Shown here piece after piece: positions 46,615 to 56,210 of a DNA stretch of 64,000 nucleotides. Origin of the DNA: Lepidurus packardi. Its lineage: Eukaryota > Arthropoda > Branchiopoda > Notostraca > Triopsidae. The position numbers were made by a program, and so were the translations under genes. The stretch spans positions 1 through 64,000 of the forward strand of contig JAKZAN010000110.1 in NCBI GenBank assembly GCA_023053545.1, written 5' to 3'. Position 1 is the stretch's first letter, and each line of letters begins with the position of its first letter. Below the pieces are notes generated by a model that worked only from the letters and a program-made list of their open reading frames with translations, was not told the DNA's origin and did no database searches.

Positions 46615-49600
46615 ACATCTTGATGTGGAATGCCCGAAGCCTCAATCTGCATCTCAGCGGATTATGTGCATATATAAGCGAGATGCAGCAGACACCAGAC
46701 GTAATATATATATGTGAAACATGGATGAAAGAAGGGATGAAGGCAACCATTTTTGGATATGATTGCCACAGAAAAGACAGGACAGACCAAAGAGGAGGGG
46801 GCATTATGTTTTTCGTCAAACGGGGAATAGAAATTGAATGGGCGCCAATGAATTCTTTCACAGATGGTGTCTTGGAGATAGGGTGCGTAAAAGTAAAATG
46901 GGAAAACCAAATTATATATCTAGTCGGAATGTATTTGCAGGTACAAGCAGAGAAAAAAATAACCAAAGATGAATACAAATTTTATATGTCCCAGATTGGG
47001 TCTGACGAAGAATGTCTTATGTTTGGTGATTTTAACTCCCACCATAATTTGTGGAACGGGGGAAATTTTAATGACTCCAGAGGGAACACTCTGTGTTCGT
47101 TTTTAGAAGAGTGGGAAAAATTACTGCTAGCCTCCCCACAGGGCGTCGGCACGCATGTATCCGAGAGGGGTGCGATTACGACCATAGACCTGGTGTTTGC
47201 GTCAGCAAACATATATGACAAGGTAAGAGTCCGAACAGGGCCAATGCTACAGAGTGACCACCTACCTATTGTGATAGAAGTAGAAGGAAAAAAGGGGACG
47301 ATGATAAGAGAAAGAACTCCGCGATGGGATTTTAAAAAAGCAAACTGGGTGGAATGGAGGCGAGAAATGGCGGAAGAAGACATAGAAGAGGGCGTTAGCT
47401 GTGGAAGGGTAGAAGAGAGATACAAACGGTTTATTGACACGCTCATACAAATTACAAAAAAGCATGTCCCATTGAGAGAGGGAACAATTAGGGCGAAAGA
47501 TACAGAAGGGGGCAAACGGAAAGGAAAGATAAGGAAACCATGGTGGGACGAGAATTGTAGCGAAGCAGTGAGTATTATGAGAACAAAATACAGAATACTG
47601 AAAAGAAGTCCCACCGCCGGAAATCTTACAGATTACAAAAAAGCAAAAGCGAATTGCAAGAGAATAACGCAGGACAAAAAAAGATCCCACTGGAAACACA
47701 AGGTGGAGGGTTTAGGTAGTCAAACAACAACTAAACAAATGTGGGAACTCATTAGAAAAATGGAAGGGACAACTACGAAAAATATAGAAGGGGAGGCTCT
47801 TTCTTCAGGGGGTCAGCTCATACAGCAAAACAAAGAAAAAGCGGAAATATTGGTGAAGCACTTCGCTAAGATTCAAAGCGAGAGTACAGAAACACACGCA
47901 ACCGAAACGGAAGTCCTACAAATGCAATATGAAATAGACAGTATGATCTATGATAAAAACTGCACGGACGAATTTAGTAGACCCTTCTCAGAATGGGAAA
48001 TAGAGGTTATTTTAAAAAAGACACCAAAGACGAGCCAAGGCAAAGATCTGGTCCACTACAACATGTTAGGAGAATTACCAAGAAACTGGAGGCGTGCTTT
48101 GAAAATTCTTTTTAATTATATATTGGAGAAGGGCACAGGACCTAAAGAATGGGGTAATGCAGTAGTTGTACCGATATTAAAACCAGGTAAAGACCCTAAG
48201 GAAATTAAATCATATAGGCCCATATCGTTAATATCATGCGTCGCCAAAGTGTTTGAAAGAGCACTAGTTAAAAGATTAAACTGGGTGTCCGAAAAAAGAG
48301 GATGGTACTCACCGATACAGACAGGGTTTAGAAGAGGACGTAGCACGATTGACCAGCTAGTCAGGCTGAACAACGAAGCGCACCGAGTATATAGAAGAGG
48401 AGAGGTCTTAATCGCGTTATTTATAGATTTTACCGCAGCATTTGATTCAATTTGGATAGACAAACTTTTATATAAAATTGGTCAAAAAGGTGTAAAGGGT
48501 AAAATTTTAGGGTTCTTGAAATATTTCTTAAATAACAGAACGATGGAAGTGAGAATCGGGAGCAGCAATTCCAATCAAAAAGAACTAAAAAGAGGAATCC
48601 CTCAGGGGTCGGTGATCAGCCCCTGGCTCTTTAACATGATGTTGTCAGACTTTCCAATAAAGGTTGGGGAAACAGGGGCTTCGCTCTATGCTGATGACGC
48701 AGGAATCTGGACCAGCGGGTTAGACTGTGACTCGGCGATGGGGAGAATGATAAATGTTGTAAGGGAAGTGGAAAAATGGTGTAAGGAGAACGGGCTGGAA
48801 ATATCCACAGATAAAACGAAATATTTGGTAATTACAAGAAAACGTAAAGCGGAGAGCAAAAATAAAATAAAAATCAATGGAAGCGAAATAGAAAGAGTGG
48901 AGAGCGCCAGATTCTTAGGGATTGTGTTCGATAGAAGACTTAGCTTCAATGAACAAGTAAAACAAATAAGAGAAAAGGGAATGAAGACTGCAGGTATTTT
49001 ACATAAATTAGCGGGGAAGACTTGGGGGGGAGATATCAATATTTTACTCACGGTATACAAAAATCTTATTAGGTCGAAATTAGAATACGCAAGCTTCATA
49101 TACAAGAACATTAACTCTAGGAAACTAGAGGTACTAGAAACGGTACAGAACAAATCATTAAGGATTATACTTGGAACAACGAAGACAACACCGATTGGGG
49201 TGCTGCATTGTGCCTCAGAAGTTTTATCACTACAGAAAAGAAGAATTTTACTTGAACAAACATATTTTAACAGAATGACAGAATGTCACAGGAATGACCC
49301 CGTAGTAAAAGAGATAGTGGACAAGAATTCCCTGTCTTGGGAAAGTGTGTCCGAAACGAAAAACAAAAACAAAATACCTTATGTCATGCAAGGAGATTAT
49401 TTTAAAAATTTGTTACCGCCCTGGGAATTCAAAGGTCATCAGATAAAAACCACGATCCCGGGAAACAGCAAAGAAAAGTGCAATCAGCAAACAGTGCAAG
49501 AAGTTTTAATGTTTTTAGAGAAGGAGTATGAAAATTTCAAACGGGTTTTTACGGACGGATCAAAAGATACTGAGGGAAACTCGGGATGCGGAGTTTACAT

Positions 49601-50408
49601 GGAGGAAATGGGGGAGACAAGATCTTACGCATTAAACAAAGCAACGACAGTAATGGCTTCCGAATTGCACGCGATAATACAAGCGATAAGGTGGATTGAG
49701 GAAAAAGAGCCGGATAGCTATGTCATTTTGACGGATTCAAAATCCGCAGCACAACTGCTAGATAGCTGGGGGAGCCGCTCCTACTTTGGTCTTACACAAA
49801 GGATACAAAACAAAATGAACCACTTAAGGACAGACGGGTACACAATAAAGATTCAGTGGATACCAGCACATAGAGGGATCAGGGGAAATGAAACGGCGGA
49901 TGGAGCGGCAAAGGAAGGAAGGTTGACAGGGGAAGAAATTAATCACAAAACAACATGCCAGGAGCTGGAATCAATAACGAAAAGGAAAGTCGAAAAGGAC
50001 TACATAGAAGAAATAAAGACAAGAACAGCACAGAAAATGGTTCAGAACACGTACCAGTTCGGGACCAACAAATGGATAAACAGCAGGAAAAGAAGAGAAG
50101 CCATTGTTTTACTACGAATAAGGTGTGGACATGGGAGATTCCGGTCATGGCTACACCGCTTCAACATGACCGAAGATGACACATGTCGTTACTGTGAGGA
50201 GGAGGAAGAAAGCCCGGAACATTTAGTAATGAGATGTGAGAAGTTTTCAGAACAAAGGGAGGAACTCAAGAAAAAACTAGAAGATAGTAAAATAGCCTGG
50301 AGATTCGAAACTATAACGGCACTGGAAGGCGGAAAGAAAGATCAGTACATAGCACAAAATTGTCTTTTAAAATATTTGAAAACAACCGATATCATAACAA
50401 ACATATAA
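46599..50408 (+). CDS. LINE copy B ORF2 protein (1269 aa): AP endonuclease, RT, RNase H
   Basis: This is the catalytic protein for target-primed reverse transcription. The AP-like endonuclease lies at about 1-235, with Asn11, Glu40, GDFN at 143-146 and SDH at 219-221. The RT spans about 480-860, with Asp610 in FIDFTAAFD, RGIPQGSVISPWLF at 665-678 and YADD at 697-700. RNase H spans about 980-1110, with Asp986, Glu1022, Asp1046, His1091 and Asp1101. A C-terminal CCHC lies at C1196-C1199-H1208-C1213. No stop or frameshift is present and all catalytic residues I looked for are there. ATGGGGTGCCCTTTGA holds both this start codon and the ORF1 stop. ORF2 is in the -1 frame relative to ORF1, so termination-reinitiation or frameshifting is likely. 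Confidence 0.93.
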   Translation: MGCPLNILMWNARSLNLHLSGLCAYISEMQQTPDVIYICETWMKEGMKATIFGYDCHRKDRTDQRGGGIMFFVKRGIEIEWAPMNSFTDGVLEIGCVKVKWENQIIYLVGMYLQVQAEKKITKDEYKFYMSQIGSDEECLMFGDFNSHHNLWNGGNFNDSRGNTLCSFLEEWEKLLLASPQGVGTHVSERGAITTIDLVFASANIYDKVRVRTGPMLQSDHLPIVIEVEGKKGTMIRERTPRWDFKKANWVEWRREMAEEDIEEGVSCGRVEERYKRFIDTLIQITKKHVPLREGTIRAKDTEGGKRKGKIRKPWWDENCSEAVSIMRTKYRILKRSPTAGNLTDYKKAKANCKRITQDKKRSHWKHKVEGLGSQTTTKQMWELIRKMEGTTTKNIEGEALSSGGQLIQQNKEKAEILVKHFAKIQSESTETHATETEVLQMQYEIDSMIYDKNCTDEFSRPFSEWEIEVILKKTPKTSQGKDLVHYNMLGELPRNWRRALKILFNYILEKGTGPKEWGNAVVVPILKPGKDPKEIKSYRPISLISCVAKVFERALVKRLNWVSEKRGWYSPIQTGFRRGRSTIDQLVRLNNEAHRVYRRGEVLIALFIDFTAAFDSIWIDKLLYKIGQKGVKGKILGFLKYFLNNRTMEVRIGSSNSNQKELKRGIPQGSVISPWLFNMMLSDFPIKVGETGASLYADDAGIWTSGLDCDSAMGRMINVVREVEKWCKENGLEISTDKTKYLVITRKRKAESKNKIKINGSEIERVESARFLGIVFDRRLSFNEQVKQIREKGMKTAGILHKLAGKTWGGDINILLTVYKNLIRSKLEYASFIYKNINSRKLEVLETVQNKSLRIILGTTKTTPIGVLHCASEVLSLQKRRILLEQTYFNRMTECHRNDPVVKEIVDKNSLSWESVSETKNKNKIPYVMQGDYFKNLLPPWEFKGHQIKTTIPGNSKEKCNQQTVQEVLMFLEKEYENFKRVFTDGSKDTEGNSGCGVYMEEMGETRSYALNKATTVMASELHAIIQAIRWIEEKEPDSYVILTDSKSAAQLLDSWGSRSYFGLTQRIQNKMNHLRTDGYTIKIQWIPAHRGIRGNETADGAAKEGRLTGEEINHKTTCQELESITKRKVEKDYIEEIKTRTAQKMVQNTYQFGTNKWINSRKRREAIVLLRIRCGHGRFRSWLHRFNMTEDDTCRYCEEEEESPEHLVMRCEKFSEQREELKKKLEDSKIAWRFETITALEGGKKDQYIAQNCLLKYLKTTDIITNI

Positions 50409-50590
50409 GTACACAGAGGAAATATCAGTGAATATGTGGAAAAATCAAAAAGAATAGAAGAAGAAAAAAAAAAAAAAAAAAAAAAAGAGAGAAAAGGAAA
50501 AAAAAAAACAGAAAGCCGAAGACGGTAATGCGACGCGAACGCGACGTTGGCCGTCTTAAAAAACCAAAAAACAAACAAACAAACAAAAAA
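50409..50590 (+). other. 3'UTR and tail of LINE copy B
   Basis: About 50 bp of unique sequence is followed by a run of about two dozen A, a GAGAGAAAAGG spacer, a second A run, the hairpin and a tail of (CAAA)n type. The A run therefore does not mark the end of the element. Copy C starts in the tail. Confidence 0.85.
50519..50557 (+). other. 3'-terminal hairpin of LINE copy B
   Basis: AAGACGG (50519-50525) pairs with CCGTCTT (50551-50557) around a 25-nt loop rich in GCG and CGC. The same structure lies at the same place in C, D and the inverted fragment. This is a candidate recognition site for the ORF2 RT, by analogy with 3'UTR structures of other LINEs. Confidence 0.65.
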
Positions 50591-50671
50591 CAAATATATA
50601 GCGATAGTTTGGTGGAGTGACGAAGACAACGACTCAAAGGGACTCACGGAAAAAGTCCAGATTCGATAGGT

Positions 50672-52153
50672 ATGGAGGACGAGAGTGTTCAGTCAAGCGA
50701 TGATGAAATTATTATGGTTAGGAAAAAGGGTAAGGAGAAGGGCAGAGCAAAGGGAAAGTTAAAGGGAGGGGCAGAAAAGGTGGCAAACGATATGGAGGAA
50801 GAAGTTGGTACGGAGATGGAAGTAGCAGTAGGGGAACAACAGGAAGATGAAGATCAAGGCTGGAAAACGGCAAGGCCAAAAAAAAAGTTAAAGGGAAGGG
50901 GAGAAAAAGAGGTAAATGATACAGAGAAAGAGACAAGAACAGAGAAGATAGTATTAGTCGGGGAGAAAAGAGCGGGGTCTTTTTCTAGCCAAGACGAGGA
51001 AAAAAGGGAAAATGGAAAAGTAGAAGAGGGAAAGGATAAGCGGCCAGTGGTGGGGAAGCTGGCAGAGGACGGGAAAAATTTCAAGGAAGTCAGCCCTTTC
51101 GCTTTAGGAAAAGCGATTAAAAATCTGGGGATAACGGGAGTGGAGATTAGAGTAACCAATGGGGGGGAACTACTTTTTTTTACATCACAGCCGGAATTAG
51201 TATCGCAGTTATTGGCACTCAAAGTGATTGGACAATGGAAAGTAAATATGCGTATGGCAAGGCCTTTAATATTGCAGCACGGCATAATCAAAATATGGGG
51301 AACGTCCAAGGAAGAAATTTTGGATCAAAAGATTAAGGGATTATACTCAGTAAGAGCGCTATACAGTGTGAGGGAGAAGGAGAAGATTGCAACGGGCTCC
51401 TACCATGTCACATTCGAAGGCAGTGTTTTACCTAGTCATCTGGAAGTCGGATACTTTAAAGTACCCGTGACACCATTTAAGCCGAAACCGATCAGATGTT
51501 ACAGATGTCAAAGGTTCGGTCACGTAAGCTCAGTTTGCACGGCCAAGCAGCGCTGCGGATTCTGCGGGGACGACCACCGCATTGAAAGCTGCATGAGGAA
51601 GGCACAGGGAGTGATACCCTCATGCGCTAACTGCCGCGGCAGGCACTCGGCGGCAGATACAAAATGCGCCTTTTTTATAAGAGCAATGGAGGGCGGACAA
51701 AAGGGGGTACCAGGAAACCAAGAAAGTGTCAGCAACTCAGCAGAAAACCAAAAGAGCATTGAGAGTCACACGAGACAAGCCGAGACAATTGCGGATGAAT
51801 CACCGCAAGCAAACGTGCAGTCACAAAGGCGGACATACAAGGAAATAGTCGCAGGGGGGAAAAAGAGCACGGCGGAGAACGAAGGCAATCAAGGACGACA
51901 GGAAGAAGAGACAAGAAGACAGGAAGACAAAAGGGCAGGAAGGCCAAAGGAGAGAGAAAGCCCGCATGAAGACAGGGCTAGAAGCAAGGATAAGGGGAAA
52001 GCCCTGATACAGAAAATTATTAGAAAAATTATACCAATAATAGTGAGTGAACATAGCTGGGAAGAAAAATGCAGGGAGATGGTAGCTTTGGTAAAAGAAC
52101 TTATTAGTGGGGGAGACCTAATCACAGCAATGCTAGAATGGGGTGCCCTTTGA
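50672..52153 (+). CDS. LINE copy C ORF1 protein (493 aa)
   Basis: It has the same layout as ORF1 of copy B, with all three CCHC motifs. I see a few changes against B: Lys to Arg in MVRKKG, Ala to Gly in VAVGEQQ, Glu to Asp in LAEDGK, His to Asn in WKVNMR, Arg to Lys in ADTKC and Lys to Thr in ESHTRQ. The leader lacks 13 bp present in B (AGTTGGTTGTACGGAT region), which closes the upstream extension of the frame and supports the MEDESVQ start. Confidence 0.9.
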   Translation: MEDESVQSSDDEIIMVRKKGKEKGRAKGKLKGGAEKVANDMEEEVGTEMEVAVGEQQEDEDQGWKTARPKKKLKGRGEKEVNDTEKETRTEKIVLVGEKRAGSFSSQDEEKRENGKVEEGKDKRPVVGKLAEDGKNFKEVSPFALGKAIKNLGITGVEIRVTNGGELLFFTSQPELVSQLLALKVIGQWKVNMRMARPLILQHGIIKIWGTSKEEILDQKIKGLYSVRALYSVREKEKIATGSYHVTFEGSVLPSHLEVGYFKVPVTPFKPKPIRCYRCQRFGHVSSVCTAKQRCGFCGDDHRIESCMRKAQGVIPSCANCRGRHSAADTKCAFFIRAMEGGQKGVPGNQESVSNSAENQKSIESHTRQAETIADESPQANVQSQRRTYKEIVAGGKKSTAENEGNQGRQEEETRRQEDKRAGRPKERESPHEDRARSKDKGKALIQKIIRKIIPIIVSEHSWEEKCREMVALVKELISGGDLITAMLEWGAL

Positions 52154-55100
52154 ACATCTTGATGTGGAATGCCCGAAGCCTCAATCTGCATCTCAGCGGA
52201 TTATGTGCATATATAAGCGAGATGCAGCAGACACCAGACGTAATATATATATGTGAAACATGGATGAAAGAAGGGATGAAGGCAACAATTTTTGGATATG
52301 ATTGCCACAGAAAAGACAGGACAGACCAAAGAGGAGGGGGCATTATGTTTTTCGTCAAACGGGGAATAGAAATTGAATGGGCGCCAATGAATTCTTTCAC
52401 AGATGGTGTCTTGGAGATAGGGTGCGTAAAAGTAAAATGGGAAAACCAAATTATATATCTAGTCGGAATGTATTTGCAGGTACAAGCAGAGAAAAAAATA
52501 ACCAAAGATGAATACAAATTTTATATGTCCCAGATTGGGTGTGACGAACAATGTCTTATGTTTGGTGATTTTAACTCCCACCATAATTTGTGGAACGGGG
52601 GAAATTTTAATGACTCCAGAGGGAACACTCTGTGTTCGTTTTTAGAAGAGTGGGAAAAATTACTGCTAGCCTCCCCACAGGGCGTCGGCACGCATGTATC
52701 CGAGAGGGGTGCGATTACGACCATAGACCTGGTGTTTGCGTCAGCAAACATATATGACAAGGTAAGAGTCCGAACAGGGCCAATGCTACAGAGTGACCAC
52801 CTACCTATTGTGATAGAAGTAGAAGGAAAAAAGGGGATGATGATAAGAGAAAGAACTCCGCGATGGGATTTTAAAAAAGCAAACTGGGTGGAATGGAGGC
52901 GAGAAATGGCGGAAGAAGACATAGAAGAGGGCGTTAGCTGTAGAAGGGTAGAAGAGAGATATAAACGGTTTATTGACACGCTCATACAAATTACAAAAAA
53001 GCATGTCCCATTGAGAGAGGGAACAATTAGGGCGAAAGATACAGAAGGGGGCAAACGGAAAGGAAAGATAAGGAAACCATGGTGGGACGAGAATTGTAGC
53101 GAAGCAGTGAGTATTATGAGAACAAAATACAGAATACTGAAAAGAAGTCCCACCGCCGGAAATCTTACAGATTACAAAAAAGCAAAAGCGAATTGCAAGA
53201 GAATAACGCAGGACAAAAAAAGATCCCACTGGAAACACAAGGTGGAGGGTTTAGGTAGTCAAACAACAACTAAACAAATGTGGGAACTCATTAGAAAAAT
53301 GGAAGGGACAACTACGAAAAATATAGAAGGGGAGGCTCTTTCTTCAGGGGGTCAGCTCATACAGCAAAACAAAGAAAAAGCGGAAATATTGGTGAAGCAC
53401 TTCGCTAAGATTCAAAGCGAGAGTACAGAAACACACGCAACCGAAACGGAAGTCCTACAAATGCAATATGAAATAGACAGTATGATCTATGATAAAAACT
53501 GCACGGACGAATTTAGTAGACCCTTCTCAGAATGGGAAATAGAGGTTATTTTAAAAAAGACACCAAAGACGAGCCAAGGCAAAGATCTGGTCCACTACAA
53601 CATGTTAGGAGAATTACCAAGAAACTGGAGGCGTGCTTTGAAAACTCTTTTTAATTATATATTGGAGAAGGGCACAGGACCTAAAGAATGGGGTAATGCA
53701 GTAGTTGTACCGATATTAAAACCAGGTAAAGACCCTAAGGAAATTAAATCATATAGGCCCATATCGTTAATATCATGCGTCGCCAAAGTGTTTGAAAGAG
53801 CACTAGTTAAAAGATTAAACTGGGTGTCCGAAAAAAGAGGATGGTACTCACCGATACAAACAGGGTTTAGAAGAGGACGTAGCACGATTGACCAGCTAGT
53901 CAGGCTGAACAACGAAGCGCACCGGGTATACAGAAGAGGAGAGGTCTTAATCGCGTTATTTATAGATTTTACCGCAGCATTTGATTCAATTTGGATAGAC
54001 AAACTTTTATATAAAATTGGTCAAAAAGGTGTAAAGGGTAAAATTTTAGGATTCTTGAAATATTTCTTAAATAACAGAACGATGGAAGTGAGAATCGGGA
54101 GCAGCAATTCCAATCAAAAAGAACTAAAAAGAGGAATCCCTCAGGGGTCGGTGATCAGCCCCTGGCTCTTTAACATGATGTTGTCAGACTTTCCAATAAA
54201 GGTTGGGGAAACAGGGGCTTCGCTCTATGCTGATGACGCAGGAATCTGGACCAGCGGGTTAGACTGTGACTCGGCGATGGGGAGAATGATAAATGTTGTA
54301 AGGGAAGTGGAAAAATGGTGTAAGGAGAACGGGCTGGAAATATCCACAGATAAAACGAAATATTTGGTAATTACAAGAAAACGTAAACCGGAGAGCAAAA
54401 ATAAAATAAAAATCAATGGAAGCGAAATAGAAAGAGTGGAGAGCGCCAGATTCTTAGGGATTGTGTTCGATAGAAGACTTAGCTTCAATGAACAAGTAAA
54501 ACAAATAAGAGAAAAGGGAATGAAGACTGCAGGTATTTTACACAAATTAGCGGGGAAGACTTGGGGGGGAGATATCAATATTTTACTCACGGTATACAAA
54601 AATCTTATTAGGTCGAAATTAGAATACGCTAGCTTCATATACAAGAACATTAACTCTAGGAAACTAGAGGTACTAGAAACGGTACAGAACAAATCATTAA
54701 GGATTATACTTGGAACAACGAAGACAACACCGATTGGGGTGCTGCATTGTGCCTCAGAAGTTTTATCACTACAGAAAAGAAGAATTTTACTTGAACAAAC
54801 ATATTTTAACAGAATGACAGAATGTCACAGGAATGACCCCGTAGTAAAAGAGATAGTGGACAAGAATTCCCTGTCTTGGGAAAGTGTGTCCGAAACGAAA
54901 AACAAAAACAATATACCTTATGTCATGCAAGGAGATTATTTTAAAAATTTGTTACCGCCCTGGGAATTCAAAGGTCATCAGATAAAAACCACGATCCCGG
55001 GAAACAGCAAAGAAAAGTGCAATCAGCAAACAGTGCAAGAAGTTTTAATGTTTTTAGAGAAGGAGTATGAAAATTTCAAACGGGTTTTTACGGACGGATC

Positions 55101-55947
55101 AAAAGATACTGAGGGAAACTCGGGATGCGGAGTTTACATGGAGGAAATGGGGGAGACAAGATCTTACGCATTAAACAAAGCAACGACAGTAATGGCTTCC
55201 GAATTGCACGCGATAATACAAGCGATAAGGTGGATTGAGGAAAAAGAGCCGGATAGCTATGTCATTTTGACGGATTCAAAATCCGCAGCACAACTGCTAG
55301 ATAGCTGGGGGAGCCGCTCCTACTTTGGTCTTACACAAAGGATACAAAACAAAATGAACCACTTAAGGACAGACGGGTACACAATAAAGATTCAGTGGAT
55401 ACCAGCACATAGAGGGATCAGGGGAAATGAAACGGCGGATGGAGCGGCAAAGGAAGGAAGGTTGACAGGGGAAGAAATTAATCACAAAACAACATGCCAG
55501 GAGCTGGAATCAATAACGAAAAGGAAAGTCGAAAAGGACTACATAGAAGAAATAAAGACAAGAACAGCACAGAAAATGGTTCAGAACACGTACCAGTTCG
55601 GGACCAACAAATGGATAAACAGCAGGAAAAGAAGAGAAGCCATTGTTTTACTACGAATAAGGTGTGGACATGGGAGATTCCGGTCATGGCTACACCGCTT
55701 CAACATGACCGAAGATGACACATGTCGTTACTGTGAGGAGGAGGAAGAAAGCCCGGAACATTTAGTAATGAGATGTGAGAAGTTTTCAGAACAAAGGGAG
55801 GAACTCAAGAAAAAACTAGAAGATAGTAAAATAGCCTGGAGATTCGAAACTATAACGGCACTGGAAGGCGGAAAGAAAGATCAGTACATAGCACAAAATT
55901 GTCTTTTAAAATATTTGAAAACAACCGATATCATAACAAACATATAA
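52138..55947 (+). CDS. LINE copy C ORF2 protein (1269 aa): AP endonuclease, RT, RNase H
   Basis: Full-length and uninterrupted, with the same catalytic residues as copy B. Differences from B are few: IGCDEQC for IGSDEEC in the endonuclease, GMMIRE for GTMIRE, CRRVEE for CGRVEE, ALKTLFN for ALKILFN, RKPESK for RKAESK and KNNIPY for KNKIPY. The 16-nt overlap with ORF1 is kept. Because the promoter monomer is missing, expression would need a transcript from upstream, for example read-through from copy B. Confidence 0.92.
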   Translation: MGCPLNILMWNARSLNLHLSGLCAYISEMQQTPDVIYICETWMKEGMKATIFGYDCHRKDRTDQRGGGIMFFVKRGIEIEWAPMNSFTDGVLEIGCVKVKWENQIIYLVGMYLQVQAEKKITKDEYKFYMSQIGCDEQCLMFGDFNSHHNLWNGGNFNDSRGNTLCSFLEEWEKLLLASPQGVGTHVSERGAITTIDLVFASANIYDKVRVRTGPMLQSDHLPIVIEVEGKKGMMIRERTPRWDFKKANWVEWRREMAEEDIEEGVSCRRVEERYKRFIDTLIQITKKHVPLREGTIRAKDTEGGKRKGKIRKPWWDENCSEAVSIMRTKYRILKRSPTAGNLTDYKKAKANCKRITQDKKRSHWKHKVEGLGSQTTTKQMWELIRKMEGTTTKNIEGEALSSGGQLIQQNKEKAEILVKHFAKIQSESTETHATETEVLQMQYEIDSMIYDKNCTDEFSRPFSEWEIEVILKKTPKTSQGKDLVHYNMLGELPRNWRRALKTLFNYILEKGTGPKEWGNAVVVPILKPGKDPKEIKSYRPISLISCVAKVFERALVKRLNWVSEKRGWYSPIQTGFRRGRSTIDQLVRLNNEAHRVYRRGEVLIALFIDFTAAFDSIWIDKLLYKIGQKGVKGKILGFLKYFLNNRTMEVRIGSSNSNQKELKRGIPQGSVISPWLFNMMLSDFPIKVGETGASLYADDAGIWTSGLDCDSAMGRMINVVREVEKWCKENGLEISTDKTKYLVITRKRKPESKNKIKINGSEIERVESARFLGIVFDRRLSFNEQVKQIREKGMKTAGILHKLAGKTWGGDINILLTVYKNLIRSKLEYASFIYKNINSRKLEVLETVQNKSLRIILGTTKTTPIGVLHCASEVLSLQKRRILLEQTYFNRMTECHRNDPVVKEIVDKNSLSWESVSETKNKNNIPYVMQGDYFKNLLPPWEFKGHQIKTTIPGNSKEKCNQQTVQEVLMFLEKEYENFKRVFTDGSKDTEGNSGCGVYMEEMGETRSYALNKATTVMASELHAIIQAIRWIEEKEPDSYVILTDSKSAAQLLDSWGSRSYFGLTQRIQNKMNHLRTDGYTIKIQWIPAHRGIRGNETADGAAKEGRLTGEEINHKTTCQELESITKRKVEKDYIEEIKTRTAQKMVQNTYQFGTNKWINSRKRREAIVLLRIRCGHGRFRSWLHRFNMTEDDTCRYCEEEEESPEHLVMRCEKFSEQREELKKKLEDSKIAWRFETITALEGGKKDQYIAQNCLLKYLKTTDIITNI

Positions 55948-56129
55948 GTACACAGAGGAAATATCAGTGAATATGTGGAAAAATCAAAAAGAATAGAAGA
56001 AGAAAAAAAAAAAAAAAAAAAAAAAGAGAGAAAAGGAAAAAAAAAAACAGAAAGCCGAAGACGGTAATGCGACGCGAACGCGACGTTGGCCGTCTTAAAA
56101 AACCAAAAAACAAACAAACAAACAAAAAA
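55948..56129 (+). other. 3'UTR and tail of LINE copy C, with terminal hairpin
   Basis: It reads the same as the 3'UTR of copy B, with the hairpin at 56058-56096 and a tail of CAAA units that runs into copy D. Confidence 0.85.
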
Positions 56130-56210
56130 CAAATATATAGCGATAGTTTGGTGGAGTGACGAAGACAACGACTCAAAGGGACTCACGGAAAAAGTCCAGA
56201 TTCGATAGGT

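Larger units (their letters stand above)
43882..50590 (+). mobile_element. LINE copy B: full-length I/LOA-like non-LTR retrotransposon with doubled 5'UTR
   Basis: Copy B has two 584-bp 5'UTR monomers, a short leader, intact ORF1, intact overlapping ORF2, and a 3'UTR with internal A run, terminal hairpin and A/C-rich tail. AP endonuclease, RT and RNase H in ORF2, with CCHC knuckles in ORF1 and a CCHC at the ORF2 end, place it in the I group (I, LOA, Nimb and relatives). R1 or another sister clade cannot be excluded without a tree. It is the only one of the three array copies that keeps its promoter. Confidence 0.9.
50591..56129 (+). mobile_element. LINE copy C: head-to-tail copy lacking the 5'UTR monomer (5539 bp)
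   Basis: It starts in the A/C-rich tail of copy B at CAAATATATAGCGATAG, which corresponds to 45039 of B. Both 584-bp monomers and their promoters are therefore absent, and only an 81-bp leader precedes ORF1. Both ORFs are intact. The next copy, D, starts at the same base at a period of 5539 bp, so C and D are a tandem duplication and not two independent insertions. Confidence 0.92.

Noticed and set aside
50342-50647. Minus-strand frames in LINE 3'UTRs, such as the 101-codon frame and its repeats at 5539-bp spacing
   Set aside because: Low-complexity F/S-rich translations of poly(T) and of the reverse strand. They repeat only because the LINE repeats.
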